Assembly: GCA_037176725.1 (NCBI GenBank)
Contig: JAZBRS010000011.1
Span: 2,418,001 to 2,482,000, forward strand
Source: Posidonia oceanica
Taxonomy: Eukaryota; Streptophyta; Magnoliopsida; Alismatales; Posidoniaceae
Length of the DNA stretch: 64,000 nt
Reading direction: 5' to 3'
Every line of letters starts with the position of its first letter. Position 1 is the first letter of the stretch. The notes under the pieces are model-generated. The model ran no database searches. It was not told the DNA's origin and saw only the letters and a program-made list of their open reading frames with translations. The translations under genes and the position numbers were made by a program. Below, piece after piece: positions 9,931 through 22,000 of this stretch.

Positions 9931-12460
9931 GAAGTAAAGGCTCACCGTGCAATGTACAATGCCGGTGGAGAATGCAATGGATAAGTGTGATGCAAATGCA
10001 AAGAAAGTACGAGGGATACAAGGAGGAAAACAGGGGGACCCATCGTGGTGGGTGTGCAATGCCTCAGAGTGGGCAAGCCTCGTAACGTCACGGGGTGACA
10101 AACGAGGGACCTGCCAGTCATCACAGACCTCCCAACGCGATGGGGGGGCCAAAACTCGGAAAGCGCAGAGCCTTTGAGCGGGGCTAGGCAAAAAGTGCTC
10201 ATCCTTGACTCCGGTCTTCGAAAATAGGGAGAAGGGAAGGATAGATTATTATGCATGCATGCTTTTTGGTGGCTTAGGATTCGAAGCAGCTGATGCCGAG
10301 AGGATGCTTCTGCATTTTTGACTTGGGAGTTCTCGATCCTCGAGCAACGCCATGCCGAGTTATGGTCGGTAGCTCTCATTCTCACTCTTGGTTCAGGATG
10401 GGGCCTCAGCTTCGCAGAGTATAGCCTTTGGCTGCACGTCGGTAGCAGGAGCGTTCGGTGTAGCTTTGTAGCCTTCGTCTTAAATCCTTGGGGACCGACT
10501 ACCGCTTTTGACACTCACGGATTTGATTTTACCTTTCCCCTCATGAGTGACTGGAGTTGCATCTAGCCTGCAAGGGAAGTAGAGTTGTCTGCACAAAAGG
10601 GGTGGAGCATGCTGCTGCGCTCGGAGGGTGGGGCCAGGTCCTCCTAGTGGTACTTCTCGTGCAGTTGGAAATTGTTGCTTGTAGTCAGAGGTTGAGGCGG
10701 CTTCGATGCTTGTCCGAGTCACTCCTCTCGTGAGTGCCTTCTTTCTTCGACTTTTGTCTTTGTTTTTCTTTAATGCCCAGCATACATATCTTGTTATCAT
10801 ATTTTCCTCACATGATCTCTATTCTTTTGGATATGCATGTCTTCACCCTCTTGGGGTAGCGGTCCCTGATGAGGCATTAAGAATTCGACTGGTTGGCGTA
10901 CACCTTCAGCCTCTGCTGTATGTACAGGCAGCCTCCGGCTAGGCTCTGCTCTACTTTGGTCCTCTCCATGTCTGGTGGACTCTCTTGACAAGGTGGATCT
11001 TGCTTCTGGGAGTTCTGAACTTAGCGAGATGTTCTATTCTACTCTCAGTCTCACCTTGTAGCCACATGCAAGAAATGGCGCTGCTCGGGTGAGACCTGCC
11101 TTAGCTTGTCGATGTTTGACATCCTCTCGGCACTGCTTGTAGTCCCAAAACCGATTTCTGGATTATGCAATTGTTTATGTGTTTTGTGGATTTTACACAT
11201 GTTTTAGCTTTGTGGATTTTGTAATTTTTAGGGTTTTTCTGTCTTAAGAACACATGAAAAGGGAAAACCGACGGAAAGGAAAGCCTATTTTTGTAGTTTT
11301 GCATATTTTGATTTTTTGATGTTTTGTCTTTTATAAGAAGCATGAAATGATCTACACATGCAGGAGAGGTAGATATGCAAGCAGGAAGTGATAGATATGT
11401 GCAAGATGATAGGTTGATGGACCTATCACCAGATAGTTAGGGCTATCAGCCCGGTGTGACATTTTAACGTGTGTCAACCGAGCAGTTAGGGTTGCCAGCC
11501 CGGGCGAAGAAACTCCAATCAAGACCAACGTGCTTGTCGAACGGAGCACCAGACACTTTGACAGATGCCATCTGGGCAGTTAGGGCAGCCAGCCCGAAGG
11601 TGATTTTTATGGTGGTATGAATGATATGCATATGAATGCTCTATTATGCGCTCTCTCACCAAGTATGTCTTGAGTTGGCTGAATACTCAGACAAGCTTAT
11701 AGGGGTATAAATTTATTGACTCGAGTCAGAAAAAGATAGGTTCCCGTCTAAATCTTGGCCGAAGCCAGACAGTGACGAGTGGTGCGTTTGGGAGCTGTCA
11801 ACCTGCCAAAGCAAGGCTTGTACCCCCTAGTAACACCGACACGACCCCAGACAAGGGGGGATAGGGCCAATCCACCTGCACTATCGCCAAAGCGACGGAA
11901 CGGGTGGACGGGATCTATCCTTCTCAGACTAATAGGCGGACTCAGGGAGGAGTAGAATGCATGCCCTATATGCTCAAACATGCGAGTATGCACTAAGTTT
12001 TTTAGCTTGCACATTTTATTATCCACAAAGGGGGTAAAAGTTGGTGTAGAAGCTCTTGTAGGCCTAAGCGTCACTTTTACTTGCATTTTTTAAGTTAAAC
12101 CAAGAGAGGAGGCAATCACATCTCTACTTTACCTTAGGATAAATGCAAGAATGGGGAAAAAAACATTCAATCGTGGCAATGCTAAGTCATACATCACATC
12201 AAAAGGCATAAGCATGGCATGTGATTGTTTTGTGTGCATGATTCGTGAAATGAAAACAATCATCAAATCGAAGAAAGGCATGTATATGTTAAGGCATGTG
12301 TGTGCGGTGATATGTTATGTAGGTGTGAAAAGAGAACAAGCATTCAATCACGGCATCGCAGATAAGCCTAAGCAAAGCAACAAAATGCTAGAGCAATGAT
12401 GCAAGAAAGAAGAGACCACAAGAACAGCAAAAGGCTGAAAACGAAAAGCTGGAGTCTAGT

Positions 12461-12479
12461 ATCCCCAGCGGAGTCACCA
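12461..12479 (-). promoter_or_regulatory. R2 primer-binding site, first unit
   Basis: On the minus strand TGGTGACTCCGCTGGGGAT, just inside the LTR end (ACA at 12486). It resembles the R3 site at 63475 and the TGGCGACTC type of site known from Ogre/Tat elements, which is thought to pair with a tRNA-Arg 3' end. The second unit has TGGCGACTCCGTTGGGGAT at 19547-19565. Confidence 0.7.
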
Positions 12480-12485
12480 CTTTAC

Positions 12486-14932
12486 TGTGACTGTCTCTCA
12501 ATGTTCAATGCGGGGGCCATTGCCAAAGCTCGCAGGCGCCCGGCCGAAGAGAAAGAAGGCCACAGTTAATGGTGTACCCGAGGAGAGTTCGACTCGAGGA
12601 AGAAAACACCAATAAAATGATATGTGACGATAAAAAGAAAAAAAGAATGAGGTCAAGTCTGATTTCCCTGACGGAATGGCCACTCTACTGTGACCGTCTT
12701 TTGTATACGACGCAGGGGCCGCTGCCAAAGCTCGCAGATGCCCAGCCAAAGAGAAAGAGGGCCACAGTTAATGGTGTATCCAATGAGTGTTCGACTCGAG
12801 AAAAAGAATAAAAACACCAATAATTGACGAAATCAGCGAATAAAGTAAACAATGCAAAAAAAAATGGGGGAGTCGCCACCTAGTCAAATTGAGAAAAGCC
12901 AGAAGACGAGGAAAACCAGAAGTAAATGAATAAAACAAAGGAAAATCGAAGTGGATCCATGCAAAACAGATGCGACACCGGATCATTGCGGTCCAGAGAT
13001 GGGTAAGGACTCCTGTTATGTGCGGGGAAGATGTTAGACACCCCCGACATGCCCGAGGAGCGGTCTCTTCTAACGTCATTCCGCTCATGGTGTGGCTCAA
13101 TGTAGGCCGAAGGCCAATTAATGTATGCTCTAGCAAAAGGAAACATGCTATGATAATGCAAAAAGGCGAAAGGAAAAGCCTCAAATAAACATGTATAAAG
13201 GTTAAATGAAACCAAAGAAGTAGCTACACAAAGCTAGAAGGTAAACATGCATAAGGGAAAGCAAATGCAAGGATGAGGAGACACTGTCCATGCCAGCAAA
13301 GGTCCCTGTCAAAAACACGAGAGCTTGATGCGAGAGACCTTCACATAACAGTCTTCTGGACAGCAAGATCCTAAGGCCCAAATGTAGGATGAATCCTATT
13401 CGCTTCGATATGAGACCGATCGAATGAAGTCGGGGGATTATCCCAGATGCTAGACATGTAATAATATGTAAAAAACAAGCATAAACAAGGGTTGGAAAAG
13501 GGCTGGGAACTCTGCCTGAAATCACAGTAAAAAACGCGAGAGGTCCACGCGGGACCTCGGTACGAGACCGGTCTGTTCAGGTAAAGCTCCTTCATCACCG
13601 GATTCTGGGCCCGATTCTAAATGGAATGCAATGAAACCAGTTGGGGAAGCAAGGTGGTGTACCAGGCTACCCAACTGAGGTGCAAACTCATGGTGGCGGC
13701 ACCTGGATCGTCCCGTCCATCTCGGCAGCATTTCGCTAGCGGGCGCATACCTTCGCCGACCATAGAGGCGGTGTAGAGGGCACAACTGGCCGTGGGCGCA
13801 CTGAGGAGAGTCGAGGGATGATGCCGGAGCCTCTGGGCGAAAGGTTGGGTCGGCAATATGCGCAATGGCAAGATGCCGCACGCGTGCCGTCAACCCATTG
13901 CCGGAGACGGCGGGAAAAAAGCTAAAACAGGTTATTAACTGCGTAATAAAAGTAAACAAGACTTGGTAAACAATCACACAACAGCGAGGAATGATACTAC
14001 ACTAAAAGGAAGCAAGGATTGCCTGCAGATGCGCCGCAGGGCTGTCTTCTCCGGCAACGGCGGTAGATTCCGGCGAGCGGTTGGGCGGAGGCTGTAGGGC
14101 TGCTGCGGATGTTCTGGGGCAAAGGTGAGTTGGGTCCCTCACTCACGGGCTCTAGAGGATACTCGGGGGGCGGCGATTCACATCGGGGGGACTCAACGAC
14201 TCAAAGGCGGCCGGAGTTGGGTCTCTCCGATCTCAAATGTGAGACGGAGGTGCTCGAGGCTCAAGGATGCTTGGGAGAGTCGTAGGGAATCTCGGGGAAG
14301 CTCACTGAATGCTAGGAAGGCCAAGAGAAAGCTTCGTTGGAGGTGGGGTTCTGTTTTATAGGCAGTGGAATGGATGCCGACCGTTGGCATGGATCTAGAT
14401 TCATATCGAGTGGATGTGATGTTGGCTGAAGATCGATGGGTGGAAATGGTCGGAACGGAGGGTCGGATGTTCCAAGAATCCGGGGGCACAGACTCAAATG
14501 GGTGGGAGCCAATGGAGAGCGAGGAAAAGGTGGCCCAAGGTGACTGGACAGCTTGATTTTCGCTACTGACATAGGACAAAAAGCAAGAGCTCCACGCGAG
14601 AGCTCCACGCGAGTGTCAGTCTGTCAGTTTTCGCCACTGACACAGGACAAAACGCGAGAGCTCTACGCGAGAGCTCCACACGAGAGTCATCCTGTCAGTA
14701 CTGCTGCCCTAGTTTCTGAGGTTGTTTCTCTGGTTCGTGGGCCATCCGGGGCTATGGTTTTGGGGTATTTGTGGTGGTGGATGCAAGTGGCATATGATTG
14801 GTGGAGTTTTGGCGGGTCTAGGCTGGTTTGGGTCTAGGTTTGGGGTTTCAAGAAAAGGTAGCGGCCTCCTCGACCGTGCACACTTCTCGGAGCAAACAAC
14901 TGTCGCCCGACTTCCAGATTTGGGTGTCTACA
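12486..14932 (-). mobile_element. R2 LTR, complete (2447 bp), shared by two units
   Basis: On the minus strand it starts TGTAGACACCC at 14932 and ends ...GTCACA at 12486, flanked by a polypurine tract on one side and a primer-binding site on the other. It serves both as the 5' LTR of the left unit and the 3' LTR of the right unit. It contains a TATA box at 14354-14360, a GAGTCGCCA motif at 12870-12878 and the conserved block near 13003-13060 that is also found in R3 LTRs. It aligns with 19572-22000. Confidence 0.8.
14354..14360 (-). promoter_or_regulatory. TATA box of R2 LTR
   Basis: TATAAAA on the minus strand (context CTATAAAACAG), about 575 bp from the LTR start, a spacing like that in R1. 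The next LTR has it at 21451-21457. Confidence 0.6.
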
Positions 14933-17900
14933 GATGCCCCTCCCTGAGCTAGGTCAAGGGGACCAAGACCGTTGCTCAGGGTTGACAAAGACACCCCGCC
15001 TGAAATCGGTGGGAGAAATGTTGCTGTCGGCGTGAGTCACTTATTCGACAGATGCACCGGAAAGTCGTTACTCGTTGCCGCAATGCAAATGCTAATGCCG
15101 ACACTAGGATGCGATGCCAATGCAAGGCTAGTGTGTGGTGCTAATGCAGATGTGATGCTTAAACTCCACTGATGTTCGTGTTGAACTCTGCTAGGGAAAA
15201 CATACGATGGCAATGCGTATGCGATGCTAATGCTGATGCTCGTTGCGCTGTACTCCACTGGGGGAAAAGCGGGCGATGCATGCACGCGGTAGTGGCGGAA
15301 AAATGCAATGCAGAGGTCGCTGGGCAAGGCCAGACGACGAGAGTGCGTTGAGCGGTGTACGGCTCTAGCACGGGTGCCATTCACCGAGCAGTCTCGAGGT
15401 GAAGGCGATGCAAGAGTTGTAAGTAAGATGCAGTGGATGTGCATGCGGTGGCGGACACACAATGTCCGGGAAAACGGAATGCGGAAGTTGGGGTGATGAC
15501 CGCAAAGGAGTAGCAACGCAATAAGAATGCAATGTCGTGCAGTAAAATGCAATGTGTATACAGTGGGACACCGAATACGTGAAACTGAGGAAACATTCCT
15601 GGGCCGCGCACTGCTGCGAGTATCATCCAAAGTAGGCCATGCTGTAAAAGGTTTGCTGGTGCTGCGGATGCTACCTTAGGTAATACGCGAACCAAGGGTT
15701 CAGATCATAAGCATGCGATATCTGTGTAATGATGAGATGCAGTACTAGGACTGACTCGACAGAGGGATACAAAGAAGCTATATGATGTTATGCAATGACA
15801 TGCTAATGCCATGCAACAGAATGCTATTACACTATAAGGAAAGGTGATAAGTTAATGGACCTATCACCGGCTAGTTGGGGAATATCGGCCCACGAGGAGT
15901 TAACGGACTCATCACCGAATAGTTAGGGATCATCAGCCTGGATGAGGGTGGAGAAGGGCGGGCATACCGAACCATGAGGTGCGGTAGAGGTCCGTAGACG
16001 CTCCCGTGACAATTGGGGATGTCAGCCCAAATGAGGGTGAGGTGATACCAAAAGGCAGCAAAAAGAGATGCCCCTAGTATCAGAAATGATATCAGGGGGC
16101 AGCCGAAGCACCCTTGGCATCGAAGGCTGTGACAGGCCAGCGAGTCTGTCAGGCAAGAGAGGTGGTGACAAGTGGGAGGACTTGTAACCACGAATGCAAC
16201 GGGAGTACCACATCTGAAGGTGTGGCAGAGGTCCGTAGATGCTCCCGTAACAGTTAGGGATGTCAACCCGATGCAAGTGGAAATGTGATACCAGAGGACA
16301 GCCAAATAAAGATGCCCCTGGTATCGAAGGAGATACCTGGGAGCAGCCGAAGCACCCTTGGCATCGAAATGCAAAGTGGAGACAAAACTAACGAGTTTGC
16401 CAGCCGAGTAGTTAGGGATACCAACCCAGAGGACAATGGGTTGTCGAGTCGCCACTTGGTCTAACTGAGAAAAGTCGGGAGACGAGGAGAACCAGATGCA
16501 ATGAAATGGATGTAAGGGCTCACCGTGCGATGTGCGATGCCGGTGGGGGATGTAGTGGGATAATGCAAGGAAAGTGCAGGGTGATAGGTTGACGGACCTA
16601 TCGCCGGATAGTTAGGGCTACCGGCCCGGTGCGTTAGGGAGATGATACCATAAGGCAGCAAAAAGATGCCCCTGGTATCTGGAATGATATAAGGGGACAG
16701 CTGCAGCGCCCCTGGCATCGAAATGCTAAGGATGGATGGATGGATGATAAGTTGACGGACCTATCGCCGAGCAGTTAGGGCTGCCAGCCTGATGCAGATG
16801 GATGCAGAGTGATAGGTTAACGGACCCATCGCCGAGCAGTTAGGGCTGCCAGCCTGATGTGACATTTTAACGGGTGTCGCCCGAGCAGTTAGGGCTACCA
16901 GCCCGATGTAGAGGAATGCAAAATGATAGGTTAACAGACCCATCACCGGGTAGTTAGGGCAGCCAGGCTAGGGTGACATTTTAACAGGTGTCGACCAGGC
17001 AGTTAGGGCTGCCAGCCTGGATAAGGTGAGATGGAAGTAAAGGCTCACCGTGCAATGTGCAATGCCGGTAGAGAATGCAATGGATAAGTGTGATGCAAAT
17101 GCAAAGAAAGTACAAGGGATACAAGGAGGAAAACAGGGGGTCCCATCATGGTGGGTGTGCAATGCCTCAGAGTGGGCAAGTCTCGTAACGTCATGGGGTG
17201 ACAAACGAGGGACCTGCCAGTCATCACAGACCTCCCAACGCGATGGGGGGCCAAAACTCGGAAAGCGCAGAGCCTCTGAGCGGGGCTAGGCAAAAAGTGC
17301 TCGTCCTTGACTCCGATCTTCGAAAATAGGGAGAAGGGAAGGATAGATTATTATGCATGCATGCTTTTTGGTGGCTTAGGATTCGAAGCAGCTGATGCCG
17401 AGAGGATGCTTTTGCATTTTTGACTTAGGAGTTCTTGATCCTCGAGCAACGCCATGCCGAGTTATGGTCGGTAGCTCTCATTCTCACTCTTGGTTCAGGA
17501 TGGGGCCTCAGCTTCGCAGAGTATAGCCTTTGGCTGCACGTCGGTAGCAGGAGCGTTCGGTGTAGCTTTGTAGCCTTCGTCTTAAATCCTCGGGGACCGA
17601 CTACCGCTTTTGACACTCACGGATTTGATTTTACCTTTCCACTCATGAGTGACTGGAGTTGCATCTAGCCTGCAAGGGAAGTAGAGTTGTCTGCACAAAA
17701 GGGGTGGAGCATGCTGCTGCGCTCGGAGGGTGGGGCCAGGTCCTCCTAGTGGTACTTCTCGTGCAGTTGGAAATTGTTGCTTGTAGTCAGAGGTTGAGGC
17801 GGCTTCGATGCTTGTCTGAGTCACTCCTCTCGTGAGTGCCTTCTTTCTTCGACTTTTGTCTTTGTTTTTCTTTAATGCCCAGCATGCATATCTTGTTATC

Positions 17901-19571
17901 ATATTTTCCTCACATGATCTCTATTCTTTTGGATATGCATGTCTTCACCCTCTTGGGGTAGCGGTCCCTGATGAGGCATTAAGAATTCGGCTGGTTGGCG
18001 TACACCTTCAGCCTCTACTGTATGTACAGGCAGCCTCGTGCTAGGCTCTGCTCTACTTTGGTCCTCTCCATGTCTGGTGGACTCTCTTGACAAGGTGGAT
18101 CTTGCTTCTGGGAGTTCTGAACTTAGCGAGATGTTCTCTTCTACTCTCAGTCTCACTTTGTAGCCACATGCAAGAAATGGCGCTGCTCGGGTGAGACCTG
18201 CCTTAGCTTGTCGATGTTTGACATCCTCTCGGCGTTGCTTGTTGTCCCAAAGCCGATTTCTGGATTATGCTAATGTTTATCTGTTTTGTGGATTTTACAC
18301 ATGTTTTAGCTTTGTGGATTTTGTAATTTTAGGGTTTTTCTGTTTTAAGAACACATGAAAAGGGAAAACCGAAGGACAGGAAAACCTATTTTTGTAGTTT
18401 TGCATATTTTGATTTTTTTGATGTTTTGTCTTTTATAAGAAGCATGAAATGATCTACACATGCAGGAGAGGTAGATATGCAAGCAGGAAGTGATAGATAC
18501 ATGCAAGATGATAGGTTGACAGACCAATCACTGGATAGTTAGGGCTATCAGCCCGATGTGACATTTTAACGGGTGTCAACCGAGCAGTTAGGGCTGCCAG
18601 CCCGGGCAGAGAAACTCCAGACAAGACCAACGTGCTTGCCGAACAGAGCACCAGACACTTTGACGAATGCCATCTGGGTAGTTAGGGCTGCCAACCCGAA
18701 GGTGATTTTTGTGGTCGTATGAATGATATGCATATGAATGCTCTATTATGCACTCTCTCACCAAGTATGTCCCGAGTAGGCTAAATACTCAGACAAGCTC
18801 ACAGGGGTATAGGTTTATTGACTCGAGTCAGAAAAAGATAGGTTCCCATCTAAATCCTGGCCGAAGCCAGACAGTGACGGGTGGTGCGTTTGGGAGCCAT
18901 CAACCTGCCAAAGCAAGGCTTGTACCCCCTAGTAACACCGACACGACCCCAGACAAGGGGGGATAGGGCCAATCCACCTGCACTATCGCCAAAGCGACGG
19001 AACAGGTGGACGGGATCTATCCTTCTCAGACTAATAGGCGGACTCAGGGAGGAGAAGAATGCATGTCCTATATGCTCAAACATGCGAGTATGCATTAAAT
19101 TTTTTAGCTTGCACATTTAATTAACCGCAAAGGGGGTAAAAGTTGGTGTAGAAGCTCTAGTAGGCCTAAACATCACTTTTACTTGCATTTTTTAAGTTAA
19201 ACCAAGGGAGGAGGCAATCACATCTCTACTTTACCTTAGGATAAATGCAAGAAAGGGAAAACAAACATTCAATCATGGCAATGCTAAGTCATACATCACA
19301 TCAAAAGGCATGAGCATGGCATGTGATTGTGTTGTGTGCATGATTCGTGAAATGAAAACAATCATCAAATCAAAGAAAGGCATGTGTGTGCGATGATATG
19401 ATATGTAGGTGTGAAAAGAGAACAAGCATTCATTCACGGCATCGCAGATAAGCCTAAGCAAAGCAACAAAATGCTAGAGCAATGATGCAAGAAAGAAGAG
19501 ACCACAAGAAGAGCAAAAGGCTGAAAACGAAAAGCCGGAATCTAGTATCCCCAACGGAGTCGCCACTTTAC
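14933..19571 (-). mobile_element. R2 internal region, noncoding, second unit
   Basis: A near-identical repeat of 7831-12485, with a polypurine tract at 14937-14945 and a primer-binding site at 19547-19565. The same hairpin-rich blocks and the same lack of Gag-Pol motifs are seen. Small indels and point changes separate the copies. For example, the long hairpin at 8969-8996 carries an arm mismatch in this copy. The offset between units is 7.07-7.10 kb. Confidence 0.75.
19547..19565 (-). promoter_or_regulatory. R2 primer-binding site, second unit
   Basis: TGGCGACTCCGTTGGGGAT on the minus strand, six bases from the LTR end at 19572. Differs from the first unit at two bases. Confidence 0.7.
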
Positions 19572-22000
19572 TGTGACCGTCTCTCGATGTTCAACGCAGG
19601 GGCCGTTGCCAAAGCTCATAGGCGCCCGACCGAAGAGAAAGAAGGCCACAGTTAATGGTGTATCCGAGGAGAGTTCGACTCGAGGAAGAAAACACCAATG
19701 AAATGATAAGTGACGATAAAAAGAAGAAAAGAATGAGGTCAAGTCTGATTTCCCTGACGGAATGGCCACTCTACTGTGACCATCTTTCGTATACGACGCA
19801 GGGGTCGTTGCCAAAGCTCACAGACGCCCGATCGAAGGGAAAGAGGGCCACAGTTAATGGTGTATTCGAGTAGTGTTCGACTTGAGAAAAAGAATAAAAA
19901 CACCAATAATCGACGAAATCGGTGAATAAAGTAAACAATGCAAAAAAAAGGGGGAGTCGCCACCTAGTCTAATTGAGAAAAGCCGGAAGACGAGGAAAAC
20001 CGAAAGTAAATGAATAAAACAAAGGAAAACCGAAGTGGATCCATGCAAAACGGATGCGACACTGGGTCATTGCGGTCCAGAGATGGGTAAGGACTCCTGT
20101 TACGTGCGGGGAAGGTGTTAGGCACCCCCGACACGCCCAAGGAGCGGTCTTTCCTAACGTCATGCTGCTCATGGTGTGGCTCAATGTAGGTCAAAGGCCA
20201 ATTAATGTATGCTCTAGCAAAAGGAAACATGCTATGATAATGCAAAAAGGCAAAAGGAAATGCCTCAAATAAACATGTAAAAAGGTTAAATGAAACCAAA
20301 GAAGTAGCTACACAAAGCTAGAAGGTAAACATGCATAAGGGAAAGCAAATGCAAGGATGAGGAGACTCTATCCATGCCAGCAAAGGTCCCTGTCAAAAAC
20401 GCGAGAGCTCGACGTGGGAGCTCGACGCGAGAGACCTTCGCATAACAGTCTTCTGGATAGCAAGATTCTAAGGCCCAAATGTAGGATTAATCCTATCCGT
20501 TTCGATATGAGACCGATCGAATGAAGTCGGGGGATTATCCAGGATGCTAGACATGCAATAATATGTAAAAAACAAGCATAAACAAGTGTCGGAAAAGGGC
20601 TAGGAACTCTGCCCGAAAGCACAGTAAAAAACGCAAGAGGTCCACGTGGGACCTCAGCGCGAGACCAGTCTATTCAGGCAGCGCTCCTTCATCGCCGGAT
20701 TCTGGGCCCGATTCTAAATGGAATGCAATGAAACCAGTTGGGGATGCTAGGTGGTGTACCAGTCTACCCAACCGAGGTGCAAACTCACGATGGAGGCGCC
20801 CGGATCATCCCACCCACCTCGACAGCTTTTCGCCGGTGGTAGCATGCCTTCGCCGACCATAGAGGCGGCGTGGAGGGCACGATTGGCCGTGGGTGCACTA
20901 AGGAGAGTTGGGGGACGATGCTGGAGCCTTTGGGCGATAGGTTGGGGCGGCAATATGCGCGATGGCGAGATGCCGCACGCGTGCCGTCAACCCATCGCCG
21001 GAGACGGTGGGAAAAAAGCTAAAACAGGTTATTAACTGCGTAATAAATGTAAACAAGACTTGGTAAACAATCTCACAATAGCAAGGAGTGATACTACACT
21101 AAAAGGAAGCAAGGATTGTCTACGGATGCGCCGTAGGGCTATCTTCTTCGGCAACGGCGGCAGATTCCGGCGAGCGGTTGGGTGGATGCTATAGGGCTGT
21201 TGCGGATGTTCTAGGGCAATGGTGAGTTGGGTCCCTCACTCACGGGCTCTAGAGGATACTCGGGGGGCGACGATTCACGCGGGTGGGACTCAATGGCTCA
21301 GAGGCGGCCAGAGTTGGGTCTCTCCGATCTCAAACGTGAGATAGAGGTGCTCGGGGCTCAGGGATGCTTGGGAGAGTCGTGGGGAATCTTGGGGAAGCTC
21401 ACTGAATGCAAGGAAGGTCAAGAGAAAGCTTCATTGGAGGTAGGGTTCTGTTTTATAGGTGGCGGAATGAATGCCGGCCGTTGGCATGGATCTAGATTCA
21501 TATCGAGTGGACGTGATGTTGGCTGAAGATCGACGGGTGGAAATGGTCAGAACGGAGGGTCGGATGTTCCAAGAATCCGGGGGCATAGACTCAGATGGGC
21601 GGGAGCCAATGGCGAGCGTGGAAAGGGTGGCCCAAGGTGACTGGAACGCTTGATTTTCGCTACTGACACAGGACAGAACGCGAGAGCTTGATGCGAGTGT
21701 CGCTCTGTCAGTTTTCGCCACTGACACAGGACAAAACGCGAGAGCTCCACGCAAGAGTCATCCTGTCAGTACTGCTGCCCTAGTTTCTGAGCCTATTTCT
21801 CTGGTTCGTGGGCCATCCGGGGCTATGGTTTTGGGGTATTTGTGGTGGTGGATGCAAGTGGGATATGATTGCTGGAGTTTGGTAGGTCTGGGTTGGTTTG
21901 GGTCTAGGTTTGGGGTTTGAAGAAAAGGTAGGGGCCGCCTTGACTGCACACACTTCCCGGAGCAAACAACCGTCGCCCGACTTCCAGATTTGGGTCTACA
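19572..22000 (-). mobile_element. R2 LTR, right end of array (2429 bp)
   Basis: Aligns with 12486-14932. The TATA box is at 21451-21457, and the LTR start at 22000 lacks two bases (GGGTCTACA instead of GGGTGTCTACA in plus orientation). The flank from 22001 is R3 LTR sequence, so the R2 array landed in an older R3 LTR. Together the three LTRs and two internal regions form a tandem array, as produced by unequal recombination between LTRs. Confidence 0.8.

Larger units (their letters stand above)
7831..12485 (-). mobile_element. R2 internal region, noncoding, first unit
   Basis: About 4.65 kb bounded by a polypurine tract (7835-7843) and a primer-binding site (12461-12479). Despite some long open frames on the minus strand (for example 8730-9353), I find no Gag, protease, RT or integrase motif. 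The frames reflect repeated noncoding words. The 8735-9930 part is packed with inverted words such as GGGCTGCCAGCCC and CTATCGCCGGATAG. It also contains a copy of an LTR segment around 9344-9420. This is the layout of a non-autonomous element that needs proteins from a relative. A near-identical unit follows at 14933-19571. Confidence 0.75.
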
